Below are positions 17,856 to 25,194 of a stretch of 32,665 bases of DNA, piece after piece. Numbering within the stretch: position 1 is the stretch's first letter; each line of letters opens with the position of its first letter. A program made the translations under genes and the position numbers. The notes beneath the pieces are model-generated. The model made no database searches. It saw only the letters and a program-made list of their open reading frames with translations, and had not been told where the DNA came from. The stretch comes from DATJFQ01 sp035495555. GTDB taxonomy: Bacteria > Acidobacteriota > Vicinamibacteria > Vicinamibacterales > 2-12-FULL-66-21. The DNA is taken from NCBI GenBank assembly GCA_035495555.1, contig DATJFQ010000095.1, forward strand, positions 1 to 32,665. The letters run 5' to 3'.

Positions 17856-19343
17856 ATGAACTCACCAACCCGCCAGCTCACCAGGTCGTCGAGTGCGACG
17901 AGCGCGGATGGCCGCGTGGAGCTGGTGGATCGCGCCGCGATCGCCGCCAGTCCGCTCTACAACGAAGATCTCGCGCCGGTGCCGCTCGCGCGGCGGAACT
18001 GGACGACCTACAACTATGCCGCGTTGTGGGTCTCGATGGCGCACTGCATTCCGACGTACATGCTCGCGTCCGGCCTGATCGCGTCGGGCATGAACTGGTG
18101 GCAGGCGCTCGTCACGGTGCTGCTGGGGAACACGATCGTCCTCGTGCCCATCCTGCTCAATTCGCATCCGGGGACGAAGTACGGGATCCCGTTCCCGGTG
18201 TTCGCGCGGGCGGCGTACGGCACCATCGGATCGAACCTGCCGGCATTGATGCGCGCCGTCGTGGCGTGCGGCTGGTTCGGCATCCAGGCCTGGATCGGGG
18301 GGGAAGCGCTGAACACGTTCTTCGGGAGCGTCGTCCCCGGATGGTCCACGCTGCTGGGCGCGGGGTTCGGCGGGCATACGTCGACGGAATGGCTGTCGTT
18401 CCTGTTGTTCTGGGGACTCAACGTCTACGTCATCTACCGCGGCATGGACCTGCTGCGGCGCGTGGAGAACTGGGCGGCGCCGTTCGTGCTGGTCATGACG
18501 GGCGCGCTCCTCGTCTGGGCGGTGTCCCGCGCGCACGGTCTGGGGCCGCTGCTGGCAGAACCCGGCAAGTTGAATACGGGCGCCGAGTTCTTCAAAGTCT
18601 TCGTGCCGTCGCTGACGGCGATGATCGGATTCTGGGCGACGCTCTCGCTCAACATGCCCGACTTCACGCGCTTCGGCCGGAGCCAGCGAGAGCAGATGGT
18701 CGGCCAGGTGGTCGCGTTGCCGACGACGATGTTCGTTTTCGCCGCGATGGGTGTGCTCATCACCAGCGCCACGACGTTGATCTATGGCGAAGTGATCTGG
18801 GATCCGATCAAGTTGATCGGCAAGTTCCAGGATCCGCTGATCATCGCCGTCTCGATGTTCACGGCGGTCGTGGCGACGCTTGCGGTGAACATCGCGGCCA
18901 ACGTCGTGTCGCCGGCCAACGATTTCGCGAACGCATTTCCCCGCGCGATCAGCTTCAAGACCGGTGGTCTGATTACCGGCATTCTCGGGATCCTGATCCA
19001 GCCGTGGCGGCTGCTGGCCGATCCGTCGGGCTACATCTTCGTCTGGCTGCTCGGTTATTCGGGTGGGCTCGGCTCGATCGCGGGCGTGCTGATCGCGGAC
19101 TACTGGATCGTGCGCAAGCAGCGGCTCGACCTGGAGGACCTGTACCTGGCGGACGGTGCGTATCGCTATACATCCGGCTGGCACATGCCCGGGGTGATCG
19201 CGACGCTGGCCGGCTGCGCCGCCGCGTGGGCCGGACTCGTCATCCCGCCGCTGCGTCCCGTCTACGACTACGCGTGGTTCGTCGGCTTCTTCGTCTCGGG
19301 CGCGGCGTACCTGGCACTCGCGCCCCGCGCTGCCGCGCGCTGA
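17856..19343 (+). CDS. NCS1-family nucleobase/allantoin/hydantoin transporter
   Basis: An inner-membrane permease of the nucleobase:cation symporter-1 family, expected to import uracil, thymine, hydantoin or allantoin. The 495-residue protein has about 12 hydrophobic segments. Family motifs are YNEDLAPVPLARRNWTTYNY before the first helix, LLNSHPGTKYGIPFPVFARAAYG (two pieces: NSHPGTKYGIPFPV and FARAAYG), GWFGIQAWIGG (the Trp and Gln that contact substrate in Mhp1) and FWATLSLNMPDFTRF (the substrate-site Asn region). It follows the dihydropyrimidinase by 39 nt, so the two are probably co-transcribed. The Shine-Dalgarno sequence is weak (AAAGCGA). Exact substrate cannot be read from sequence; context favours pyrimidines. 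Confidence 0.92.
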   Translation: MNSPTRQLTRSSSATSADGRVELVDRAAIAASPLYNEDLAPVPLARRNWTTYNYAALWVSMAHCIPTYMLASGLIASGMNWWQALVTVLLGNTIVLVPILLNSHPGTKYGIPFPVFARAAYGTIGSNLPALMRAVVACGWFGIQAWIGGEALNTFFGSVVPGWSTLLGAGFGGHTSTEWLSFLLFWGLNVYVIYRGMDLLRRVENWAAPFVLVMTGALLVWAVSRAHGLGPLLAEPGKLNTGAEFFKVFVPSLTAMIGFWATLSLNMPDFTRFGRSQREQMVGQVVALPTTMFVFAAMGVLITSATTLIYGEVIWDPIKLIGKFQDPLIIAVSMFTAVVATLAVNIAANVVSPANDFANAFPRAISFKTGGLITGILGILIQPWRLLADPSGYIFVWLLGYSGGLGSIAGVLIADYWIVRKQRLDLEDLYLADGAYRYTSGWHMPGVIATLAGCAAAWAGLVIPPLRPVYDYAWFVGFFVSGAAYLALAPRAAAR

Positions 19344-19351
19344 CGTTCGCG

Positions 19352-19404
19352 CACCGAAGCACCGAGCACCGAGCACCCGCACCGAGCACCGAGCACCGAG
19401 CACC
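19352..19404. repeat. Tandem heptamer array, unit CACCGAG
   Basis: About seven units, mostly CACCGAG, with one 8-bp unit (CACCGAAG) and one shortened unit (CACCCG). It fills the gap between the convergent transporter and sdhB stop codons. Confidence 0.85.
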
Positions 19405-19420
19405 GCGCGCGTCAGCGCGC
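19405..19420 (-). terminator. Hairpin with the sdhB stop codon in its loop
   Basis: GCGCGC (19405-19410) and GCGCGC (19415-19420) flank a 4-nt loop that, on the minus strand, reads TGAC and contains the TGA stop of sdhB. It ends the sdhCAB transcript region. No U-tract is present. Confidence 0.35.
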
Positions 19421-20161
19421 TTTAATCAGCGACGCGCGCAGGTACTCGCGGTTCATGCGCGCGATGTTCGTGATGGGGATCTCTTTCGGGCAGACGGCTT
19501 CGCACTCGCCTTCATTGGAGCAGCTCCCGAATCCCTCCGCGTCATGGCGCTCGACCATCCGCCGCGCGCGCGTGTGACGCTCGATCTGTCCCTGCGGGAG
19601 CAGCGACAGGTGCGTGATCTTCGCCGACGTGAAGAGCGCCGCCGATGCGTTCTTGCACGCGGCGACGCACGCGCCGCAGCCGATGCACGCGGCCGAATCC
19701 ATCGCGCGCTCGACCGTGTCCTTCGCGATGAGGACGCTGTTGGCGTCCTGTGGGCCGCCGACGTTGATCGACGTATACCCGCCGGCCTGGATGATGCGAT
19801 CGAAGGCGCTCCGATCGACGATGAGATCCTTGACGAGCGGAAACGCTCTGGCGCGCCACGGCTCCAGAATCAGCGTGTCGCCGTCCCGGAAGCTGCGCAT
19901 GTGCAGCTGGCAGACCGTCGATCCGCGCACCGGCCCATGCGGCAGCCCGTCAATCAGGAAGCCGCACGCGCCGCAGATGCCCTCGCGGCAGTCCGAGTCG
20001 AACGCAATCGGGTCCTCGCCTTTGACGATGAGCCCTTCGTTGACGACGTCGAGCATTTCGAGAAACGACATGTCGGCCGACACGTCGTCTGCCGTGTAAT
20101 CAACGAGACGCCCTGGCTTGTCGGGTCCCGCCTGCCTCCACACCCTCAGGTTGATACGCAT
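19412..20161 (-). CDS. sdhB: Succinate dehydrogenase/fumarate reductase iron-sulfur subunit
   Basis: Passes electrons from the flavoprotein to the quinone site. The 249-residue protein has all three clusters: [2Fe-2S] at Cys58, Cys63, Cys66 and Cys84 (DCREGICGACG, then TVCQLHM); [4Fe-4S] at Cys159, Cys162 and Cys165, with Cys169 nearby (CIGCGACVAACK); and [3Fe-4S] at Cys214, Cys220 and Cys224 (CSNEGECEAVCPKEIP). The CSNEGEC spacing and GLPHGPVRG insert are typical of the non-classical (type B) enzymes with a single membrane subunit. It is the last gene of sdhCAB, separated from sdhA by a 268-nt gap filled by an inverted heptamer array. The ATG at 20161 has only a distant GGGAG (14 nt). Confidence 0.96.
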   Translation of the reverse strand: MRINLRVWRQAGPDKPGRLVDYTADDVSADMSFLEMLDVVNEGLIVKGEDPIAFDSDCREGICGACGFLIDGLPHGPVRGSTVCQLHMRSFRDGDTLILEPWRARAFPLVKDLIVDRSAFDRIIQAGGYTSINVGGPQDANSVLIAKDTVERAMDSAACIGCGACVAACKNASAALFTSAKITHLSLLPQGQIERHTRARRMVERHDAEGFGSCSNEGECEAVCPKEIPITNIARMNREYLRASLIKAR

Positions 20162-20179
20162 TGATCAGATTCCAACTCC

Positions 20180-20423
20180 CAGTCGCCAGTCGCCAGTCGC
20201 CAGTCGTCAGTTGCCAGTCGCCAGTCGTCAGTTGCCAGTCGCCAGTCGCCAGTCGCCAGTTGTCAGTCGTCAGTTGCCAGTTCTCAGTTGTCAGTCTTCA
20301 GTTCGCAGTTCCCAGTCCTGAACTGGCCACTGGCCACTGGTCACTGGCCACTGGCCACTGGCCACTGGCCACTGGCCACTGGCTACTGGCTACTGGCTAC
20401 TGGCTACTGGCTACTGGCTACTG
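20180..20423. repeat. Large inverted heptamer array inside the sdh operon
   Basis: Left arm 20180-20319 is exactly 20 units of CAGTNNN (mostly CAGTCGC, CAGTTGC, CAGTCGT). After two bases (GA), the right arm 20322-20423 has 14 full units plus ACTG of the reverse-complement type (ACTGGCC, then ACTGGCT). A left unit CAGTCGC matches the reverse complement of GCCACTG at 6 of 7 positions, so the arms could fold into a hairpin about 100 bp long with regularly spaced mismatches. The array ends 6 nt before the sdhA stop codon and starts 18 nt upstream of the sdhB start. No long open frame of likely function crosses it. Confidence 0.95.
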
Positions 20424-20429
20424 TTCATT

Positions 20430-22343
20430 TCATTTGTAGCTGCGTTGAGAAGGATGCACGTATTCGAATTCCAGCGGCTCCTTGTGGAGTTCTGGCTGCA
20501 CGCCGACGCCTTTGAACTCCCACGCCGCCACGTATGAAAAATGCTCGTCGTCGCGCTTCGCCTCGCCGTCGGGCGTCTGGCTTTCCTCGCGGAAATGGCC
20601 GCCGCAGGATTCGGTACGGTGCAGCGCGTCGAGCGCCAGCACCTCGGCGAACTCCAGGTAGTCGGCGACACGCCCGGCGTATTCGAGATTCTTGTTCAAA
20701 TTGTCCGGGTCGCCCGGCACCGAGAGGTTCTGCCAGAACTCATCGCGCAGGCGGGGGATTTGCTCGAGCGCCTTGCGGAGTCCCGCTTCGTTTCGCGACA
20801 TGCCGACGTAATCCCACAGCAGTTGCCCCAGGCGCCGGTGCAGTTGCCGCGGCGTCTCGTGGCCCTTGACGCCGAGCAGCTTGTCGATGCGCGCCTGCAC
20901 ACTGGCTTCGGCTTCCTTGAACGGCTCCCTATCGGTGTCGACCGCCGGAAACGTCGTGGCTCCGAGATACGCGGCCAGCGTGTACGGGATGACGAAATAG
21001 CCGTCGGCCAGGCCCTGCATCAGCGCGCTCGCGCCGAGACGGTTCGCCCCGTGATCGGAGAAGTTCGCCTCGCCGAGCACGTGCAGGCCGGGGACGTTCG
21101 ACATGAGGTTGTAATCGACCCAGAGACCGCCCATCGTGTAGTGGATGGCGGGGTAGATGCGCATCGGTACCTGATAAGGGTCTTCGTCCGTGATCTTGCG
21201 GTACATGTCGAACAGGTTCCCGTATCGCATCCGGATGACGTCTTTGCCCAGCCGTTTGATCGAGTCGGCGAAGTCGAGATAGACGGCCAGCCCGCTCTCG
21301 CCGACGCCGCGCCCTTCGTCGCACACGAATTTCGCGCTCCGCGACGCGACGTCGCGGGGGACAAGGTTGCCGAAGCTTGGATACTTCCGCTCCAGGTAGT
21401 AGTCGCGTTCGGCTTCGGGAATCTGGTTCGGGGGACGCTTGTCGCCTTGCGTCTTCGGCACCCACACGCGGCCGTCGTTCCGCAGGCTCTCCGACATGAG
21501 CGTCAGCTTCGACTGATGCGTACCCGACACCGGGATGCACGTCGGATGGATCTGTGTGTAACAGGGATTCGCGAAGTAGGCGCCGCGCTTGTGGGCCCGC
21601 CATGCGGCGGTCACGTTGGAATTCACCGCGTTGGTGGACAGGTAATACGCGGTGCCGTAGCCGCCGGTGCACAGCAGGACGGCGTGTCCTGCATGGCGTT
21701 CGAGCGCGCCGGTGATCAGGTTGCGCACGATGATGCCGCGCGCCTGGCCGTTGACCAGCACGAGATCGAGCATCTCCCGGTTCGGGAACATCGTCACCGT
21801 GCCCCGCGCGACCTGCCGCATCATCGACTGGTAGGCGCCCAGCAGCAGCTGCTGGCCTGTCTGCCCGCGGGCGTAGAACGTGCGCGAGACCTGCGCGCCG
21901 CCGAAGGAGCGATTGTCGAGGAGCCCGCCGTATTCACGCGCGAACGGTACCCCCTGCGCGACGCACTGATCGATGATATTGACGCTGACCTGCGCCAGCC
22001 GGTAGACGTTGGCTTCGCGCGATCGGTAGTCGCCGCCCTTCACCGTGTCGTAGAACAACCGCTGCACGCTGTCGCCGTCGTTCTGATAGTTCTTCGCCGC
22101 GTTGATGCCGCCCTGCGCAGCGATGCTGTGCGCCCGGCGCGGACTGTCGTGGATGCAGAAGCTCTGGACGTTGTAGCCGAGTTCGCCGAGGGAAGAGGCC
22201 GCGGACGCCCCGGCCAGCCCCGTGCCGACGATGAGGATCGTGTACTTGCGCCGGTTCGCGGGGTTGATGAGCTTCGAGTCGAACTTGTGCCGGTCCCACT
22301 TCTCCGCCAGCGGCCCGCCCGGCACGTGTGAATCAAGCGTCAT
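20430..22343 (-). CDS. sdhA: Succinate dehydrogenase/fumarate reductase flavoprotein subunit
   Basis: Oxidises succinate to fumarate, or the reverse, with covalently bound FAD. From ATG 22343 the protein has 637 residues, the length of type B SdhA. The FAD fold is ILIVGTGLAGASAASSLGELG (as ILIVGTGLAGAS, then AASSLGELG); His72 in AHSIAAQGGINAA is the expected flavin-linked His. Substrate-site motifs are HPTCIPVSG, RGVGESG, HYTMGGLWVD and GANRLGASALMQG. The frame is open to 22685, but that part is antisense-like sequence over sdhC; GAGG 10 nt upstream supports 22343. It lies between sdhC and sdhB. Confidence 0.97.
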   Translation of the reverse strand: MTLDSHVPGGPLAEKWDRHKFDSKLINPANRRKYTILIVGTGLAGASAASSLGELGYNVQSFCIHDSPRRAHSIAAQGGINAAKNYQNDGDSVQRLFYDTVKGGDYRSREANVYRLAQVSVNIIDQCVAQGVPFAREYGGLLDNRSFGGAQVSRTFYARGQTGQQLLLGAYQSMMRQVARGTVTMFPNREMLDLVLVNGQARGIIVRNLITGALERHAGHAVLLCTGGYGTAYYLSTNAVNSNVTAAWRAHKRGAYFANPCYTQIHPTCIPVSGTHQSKLTLMSESLRNDGRVWVPKTQGDKRPPNQIPEAERDYYLERKYPSFGNLVPRDVASRSAKFVCDEGRGVGESGLAVYLDFADSIKRLGKDVIRMRYGNLFDMYRKITDEDPYQVPMRIYPAIHYTMGGLWVDYNLMSNVPGLHVLGEANFSDHGANRLGASALMQGLADGYFVIPYTLAAYLGATTFPAVDTDREPFKEAEASVQARIDKLLGVKGHETPRQLHRRLGQLLWDYVGMSRNEAGLRKALEQIPRLRDEFWQNLSVPGDPDNLNKNLEYAGRVADYLEFAEVLALDALHRTESCGGHFREESQTPDGEAKRDDEHFSYVAAWEFKGVGVQPELHKEPLEFEYVHPSQRSYK

Positions 22344-22365
22344 ATCGCCAATAACCTCTCCGCCC

Positions 22366-22388
22366 GTGAACCTTGAACCCGTGAACCC
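22366..22388. repeat. Short tandem repeat (3 units) in the sdhC-sdhA gap
   Basis: GTGAACCT, TGAACCC, GTGAACCC. Read on the minus strand this is GGTTCACG-type, the same family as the array downstream of mdh (8839-8894). It occupies half of the 49-nt gap between sdhC and sdhA. Confidence 0.6.
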
Positions 22389-22392
22389 GTTC

Positions 22393-23058
22393 TTATCGCG
22401 CGAAATACACCCAGACCGGGATGACGGCGAACCCGACGCCGATGATGATGGCGAGGACAGTGCCCCAGGCCACGATCCGTTTCGTGTAAACGGGATGGCT
22501 CGCACCCAGCGACTGAAAGGCGCTCGAAATGCCGTGGCGCAGGTGCAGGCCGACCAGCAGCACGCACACGACGTAGAACACGACCCACACCGGCATGCGG
22601 AACACATCGATTTCCGTGCGATACAGGTCGCGGACCGGCGGCTGCCCGGTTTCGTAGTACGCACCGTACTTGAACTGCGAGACATGGATGATGACGAAGA
22701 GCACGATCACCAGCCCCGTCCAGATCATCGTTGTCGACGACACGCTCTTCCGGCTCTTGTAGTGCGCCCACTCTTTCTTCCGATATCCGACCGGCCGCGC
22801 CCGCTGATTGCGAACGTAGTTGGTGACGGCCTTGTAGATGTGCAGCAGGAAGATCAGCAGCAGCCCGATTTCCACCGGCACGATCAGTGGATTCGAGATG
22901 AGCATGTGCGAGTAGGCGTTGAACGGGTCCCGGCCCGCGAAGATGATGGCGTTGCCGGCGAGATGAAGCAGGAGATAGAAGAAAAGAAGAAGTCCGGTGG
23001 CTCCCATCAGCAGCTTCGTGCCGACGCTCGATGAGAACACCCGACGGAATGTGGACAT
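22393..23058 (-). CDS. sdhC: Succinate dehydrogenase cytochrome b subunit, single-anchor type B
   Basis: Membrane anchor that carries heme b and reduces quinone. The 221-residue protein has five hydrophobic helices: about 14-40, 57-77, 110-128, 156-174 and 195-219. Histidines placed for two b hemes are His32 (LLHLAGN), His73 (LLHIYKA), His125 (VIIHVSQ) and His172/His175 (LHLRHG). No sdhD is present, as expected for the one-subunit, five-helix type of Bacillus and Wolinella. ATG 23058 has GGAG at 7 nt. It is the first gene of sdhCAB and is divergent from sucC with 78 bp between starts. Confidence 0.94.
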   Translation of the reverse strand: MSTFRRVFSSSVGTKLLMGATGLLLFFYLLLHLAGNAIIFAGRDPFNAYSHMLISNPLIVPVEIGLLLIFLLHIYKAVTNYVRNQRARPVGYRKKEWAHYKSRKSVSSTTMIWTGLVIVLFVIIHVSQFKYGAYYETGQPPVRDLYRTEIDVFRMPVWVVFYVVCVLLVGLHLRHGISSAFQSLGASHPVYTKRIVAWGTVLAIIIGVGFAVIPVWVYFAR

Positions 23059-23105
23059 TCGACGACTCCGATCCTACGAATTCTAACGTATGATGAGAAG
23101 GTTGT
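23059..23105. promoter_or_regulatory. Divergent sdhC/sucC promoter region
   Basis: Minus strand: TAGAAT (23079-23084) is a -10 candidate for sdhC with a weak -35 (CGCACA, 17-nt spacing). Plus strand: TATGAT (23089-23094) is a -10 candidate for sucC; I see no good -35. The two would serve both halves of the TCA-cycle cluster. Confidence 0.35.
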
Positions 23106-23127
23106 GCGCGCGGCGATCGTCGCGCGC
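23106..23127 (+). promoter_or_regulatory. Hairpin in the sucC leader, next to the ribosome binding site
   Basis: A 22-nt near-palindrome (GCGCGCGGC at 23106-23114, loop GATC, GTCGCGCGC at 23119-23127). In RNA it gives a 9-bp stem with one G-U pair and a tetraloop. GAGG (23128-23131), the ribosome binding site of sucC, follows immediately. Confidence 0.4.
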
Positions 23128-23136
23128 GAGGTGCCG

Positions 23137-24297
23137 ATGAAAATCCACGAGTATCAGGCGAAGGCGATTCTGGCGCGATATGGCGTGCCTGTCCCGCAGG
23201 GAGAGGTGGTGTTGGACGCCGACGGCGCGCGCGCGGCGGCCGAGAAACTGGGGGCCGGAACCGTCGTTGTCAAAGCGCAGATTCACGCGGGCGGGCGCGG
23301 AAAAGGCGGCGGCGTCAAGGTCGTCAAAGGTTCTCAGGAGGCGCGCGCCGCGGCCGAAAAGATGATCGGGATGGACCTCGTCACCTACCAGACCGGACCG
23401 CGCGGGCAGAAGGTGCAGCGCGTGCTCGTCGAGCAGGGGCTCCGCATCGCGCGCGAATTGTATCTGGGCCTCGTGCTCGATCGCACCACCGAGCGGCCCG
23501 TGATGATGGTGAGTTCCGAAGGCGGCGTCGAGATCGAAAAAGTGGCCGAGGAGCATCCCGATCGCATCTTCAAAGCCTTCATCCATCCGGCCATCGGGCT
23601 GAGCGCGTATCAGACGCGTCAGCTCGCGTTCGCGCTGGGGCTCGAAGGCGCGCAGATCGGTCAGGCATCGAAGCTGATGACCGCGATCTACGACGCCTTC
23701 AAAGGCACCGACGCGTCGCTCGTCGAGATCAATCCGCTCATCGTGACCGAGGACGGCAATCTGCTCGCGCTCGACGCGAAGATGAACTTCGACGACAACG
23801 CGCTCTACCGCCATCCCGACATCAAGCAACTGCGCGATCTCTCGGAAGAGGATCCGCTGGAGATCGACGCGTCGAAGTTCTCGCTGAACTACATCAAGCT
23901 CGATGGCACGATCGGCTGCATGGTCAACGGCGCCGGCCTCGCCATGGCGACGATGGACATCATCAAGCTTGCCGGCGGCGAGCCCGCGAATTTCCTCGAC
24001 GTCGGCGGCGGCGCCAACGCGGAACAGATCAAGAACGCGTTCCGCATCCTGATGGCGGATACGGCGGTGCGCGCCGTCCTCATCAACATCTTCGGCGGCA
24101 TCCTCCGGTGCGACGTGCTCGCCGAAGGCGTCATCGCGGCGGTGAAGGAGCTCGGCGTCCCGGTTCCGATCGTCATTCGGATGGAAGGAACGAACGTCGA
24201 AAAGGGCAAAGAGATGCTCCGCGAGAGCGGACTGAACTTCACGACAGCCGATGACATGAACGAGGCGGCGCAGAAAGTCGTCGCGCTGGGAAAATAA
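23137..24297 (+). CDS. sucC: Succinyl-CoA synthetase beta subunit (ADP-forming type)
   Basis: With SucD it converts succinyl-CoA to succinate with substrate-level phosphorylation. From ATG 23137 the protein has 386 residues, starting MKIHEYQAKAILARYGVP as in the family. The ATP-grasp domain includes VVKAQIHAGGRGKGGGVK and VEINPLIVTEDG; the C-terminal domain has DGTIGCMVNGAGLAMATMD, FLDVGGGA and INIFGGILRCD. An in-frame upstream start at 23104 would add a short non-family leader. GAGG lies 5 nt before the chosen ATG, directly after a strong hairpin. The stop overlaps the sucD start by one base (TAATG). Confidence 0.97.
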   Translation: MKIHEYQAKAILARYGVPVPQGEVVLDADGARAAAEKLGAGTVVVKAQIHAGGRGKGGGVKVVKGSQEARAAAEKMIGMDLVTYQTGPRGQKVQRVLVEQGLRIARELYLGLVLDRTTERPVMMVSSEGGVEIEKVAEEHPDRIFKAFIHPAIGLSAYQTRQLAFALGLEGAQIGQASKLMTAIYDAFKGTDASLVEINPLIVTEDGNLLALDAKMNFDDNALYRHPDIKQLRDLSEEDPLEIDASKFSLNYIKLDGTIGCMVNGAGLAMATMDIIKLAGGEPANFLDVGGGANAEQIKNAFRILMADTAVRAVLINIFGGILRCDVLAEGVIAAVKELGVPVPIVIRMEGTNVEKGKEMLRESGLNFTTADDMNEAAQKVVALGK

Positions 24298-25169
24298 TGT
24301 CCGTACTCATCGATCGACGCACACGCCTGCTCGTCCAGGGCATCACCGGACGGGAGGGCACCTTCCACGCCAGACAGGCCGCCGCCTATGGCACCACCGT
24401 CGTCGGTGGCGTCACACCCGGAAAAGGCGGGACGACGCACGAGGGGTGGCCGGTGTTCAATACGGTGGCCGACTGCGTCCGCGAAACCGGCGCGAACGCC
24501 TCCGTCATCTTCGTTCCGCCGGCTGGCGCCGCCGACGCCATCCTCGAGGCTGCCGATGCCGGCGTTCCGCTGGTCGTCTGCATCACCGAAGGCATCCCGG
24601 TGCTGGACATGATGCGGGTGTTCGCCGCGATCCGCGGCGGCCGCACGCGCGTCATCGGCCCCAACTGCCCGGGCCTCATCACCGCCGGCGAAGCGAAGGC
24701 CGGCATCATCCCCGGCCACATCTGCAGGAAGGGGCGGGTCGGCATCGTCTCGAAGAGCGGGACGCTGACCTACGAGGCCATCCACCAGCTCACGCGCAAC
24801 GGCCTTGGCCAGACGACCTGCATCGGCATCGGCGGCGATCCGCTGATCGGCACGAGCTTCATTGACGCCTTGTCGCTCTTTGCCGCCGACCCGGAAACGG
24901 AAGCGGTCGTGATGATTGGCGAGATCGGCGGCAACGCCGAACAGGACGCGGCCGTCTGGATCCGGGAGCACTTCACCAAGCCCGTCGTCGGCTTCATCGC
25001 CGGTCAGACGGCGCCGCCTGGCCGCCGCATGGGCCACGCCGGAGCGATCATCGCGGGCGGGAAAGGCACCGCGGCTGAGAAGATGGCAGCGCTGGAGCAA
25101 GGGGGCGTTCGCGTCGTCAAAAGCCCGGCCGATATCGGGGCCGCGACAAAGGACGTGCTTGGGGCGTGA
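24297..25169 (+). CDS. sucD: Succinyl-CoA synthetase alpha subunit
   Basis: Binds CoA and carries the phosphohistidine. The 290-residue protein has the CoA-binding Rossmann part (LVQGITGREGTFHA, TPGKGG), CITEGIPVLD, GPNCPGLI, SKSGTLTYE and the active-site His247 in MGHAGAIIAGGKGTA. It overlaps sucC by one base and is followed after 25 nt by korA, so the four genes sucCD-korAB probably form one operon linking 2-oxoglutarate to succinate. Confidence 0.98.
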   Translation: MSVLIDRRTRLLVQGITGREGTFHARQAAAYGTTVVGGVTPGKGGTTHEGWPVFNTVADCVRETGANASVIFVPPAGAADAILEAADAGVPLVVCITEGIPVLDMMRVFAAIRGGRTRVIGPNCPGLITAGEAKAGIIPGHICRKGRVGIVSKSGTLTYEAIHQLTRNGLGQTTCIGIGGDPLIGTSFIDALSLFAADPETEAVVMIGEIGGNAEQDAAVWIREHFTKPVVGFIAGQTAPPGRRMGHAGAIIAGGKGTAAEKMAALEQGGVRVVKSPADIGAATKDVLGA

Positions 25170-25194
25170 CGGGTAAGATATAAAAGGGGAATCC

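Noticed and set aside
17862..19403. Long open frame antisense to the NCS1 transporter
   Set aside because: Extremely Arg/Asp/Gln-rich with no motif; the transporter frame has a clear family fit.
20180..20423. Possible CRISPR array
   Set aside because: Units are 7 bp, contiguous and degenerate, with no unique spacers and no cas genes nearby.
20541..22331. Long open frame antisense to sdhA
   Set aside because: Shadow of a strongly biased coding strand; SdhA motifs are complete on the minus strand.
22344..22685. N-terminal extension of sdhA
   Set aside because: It overlaps sdhC in another frame and adds residues unlike any SdhA; ATG 22343 has a ribosome binding site.
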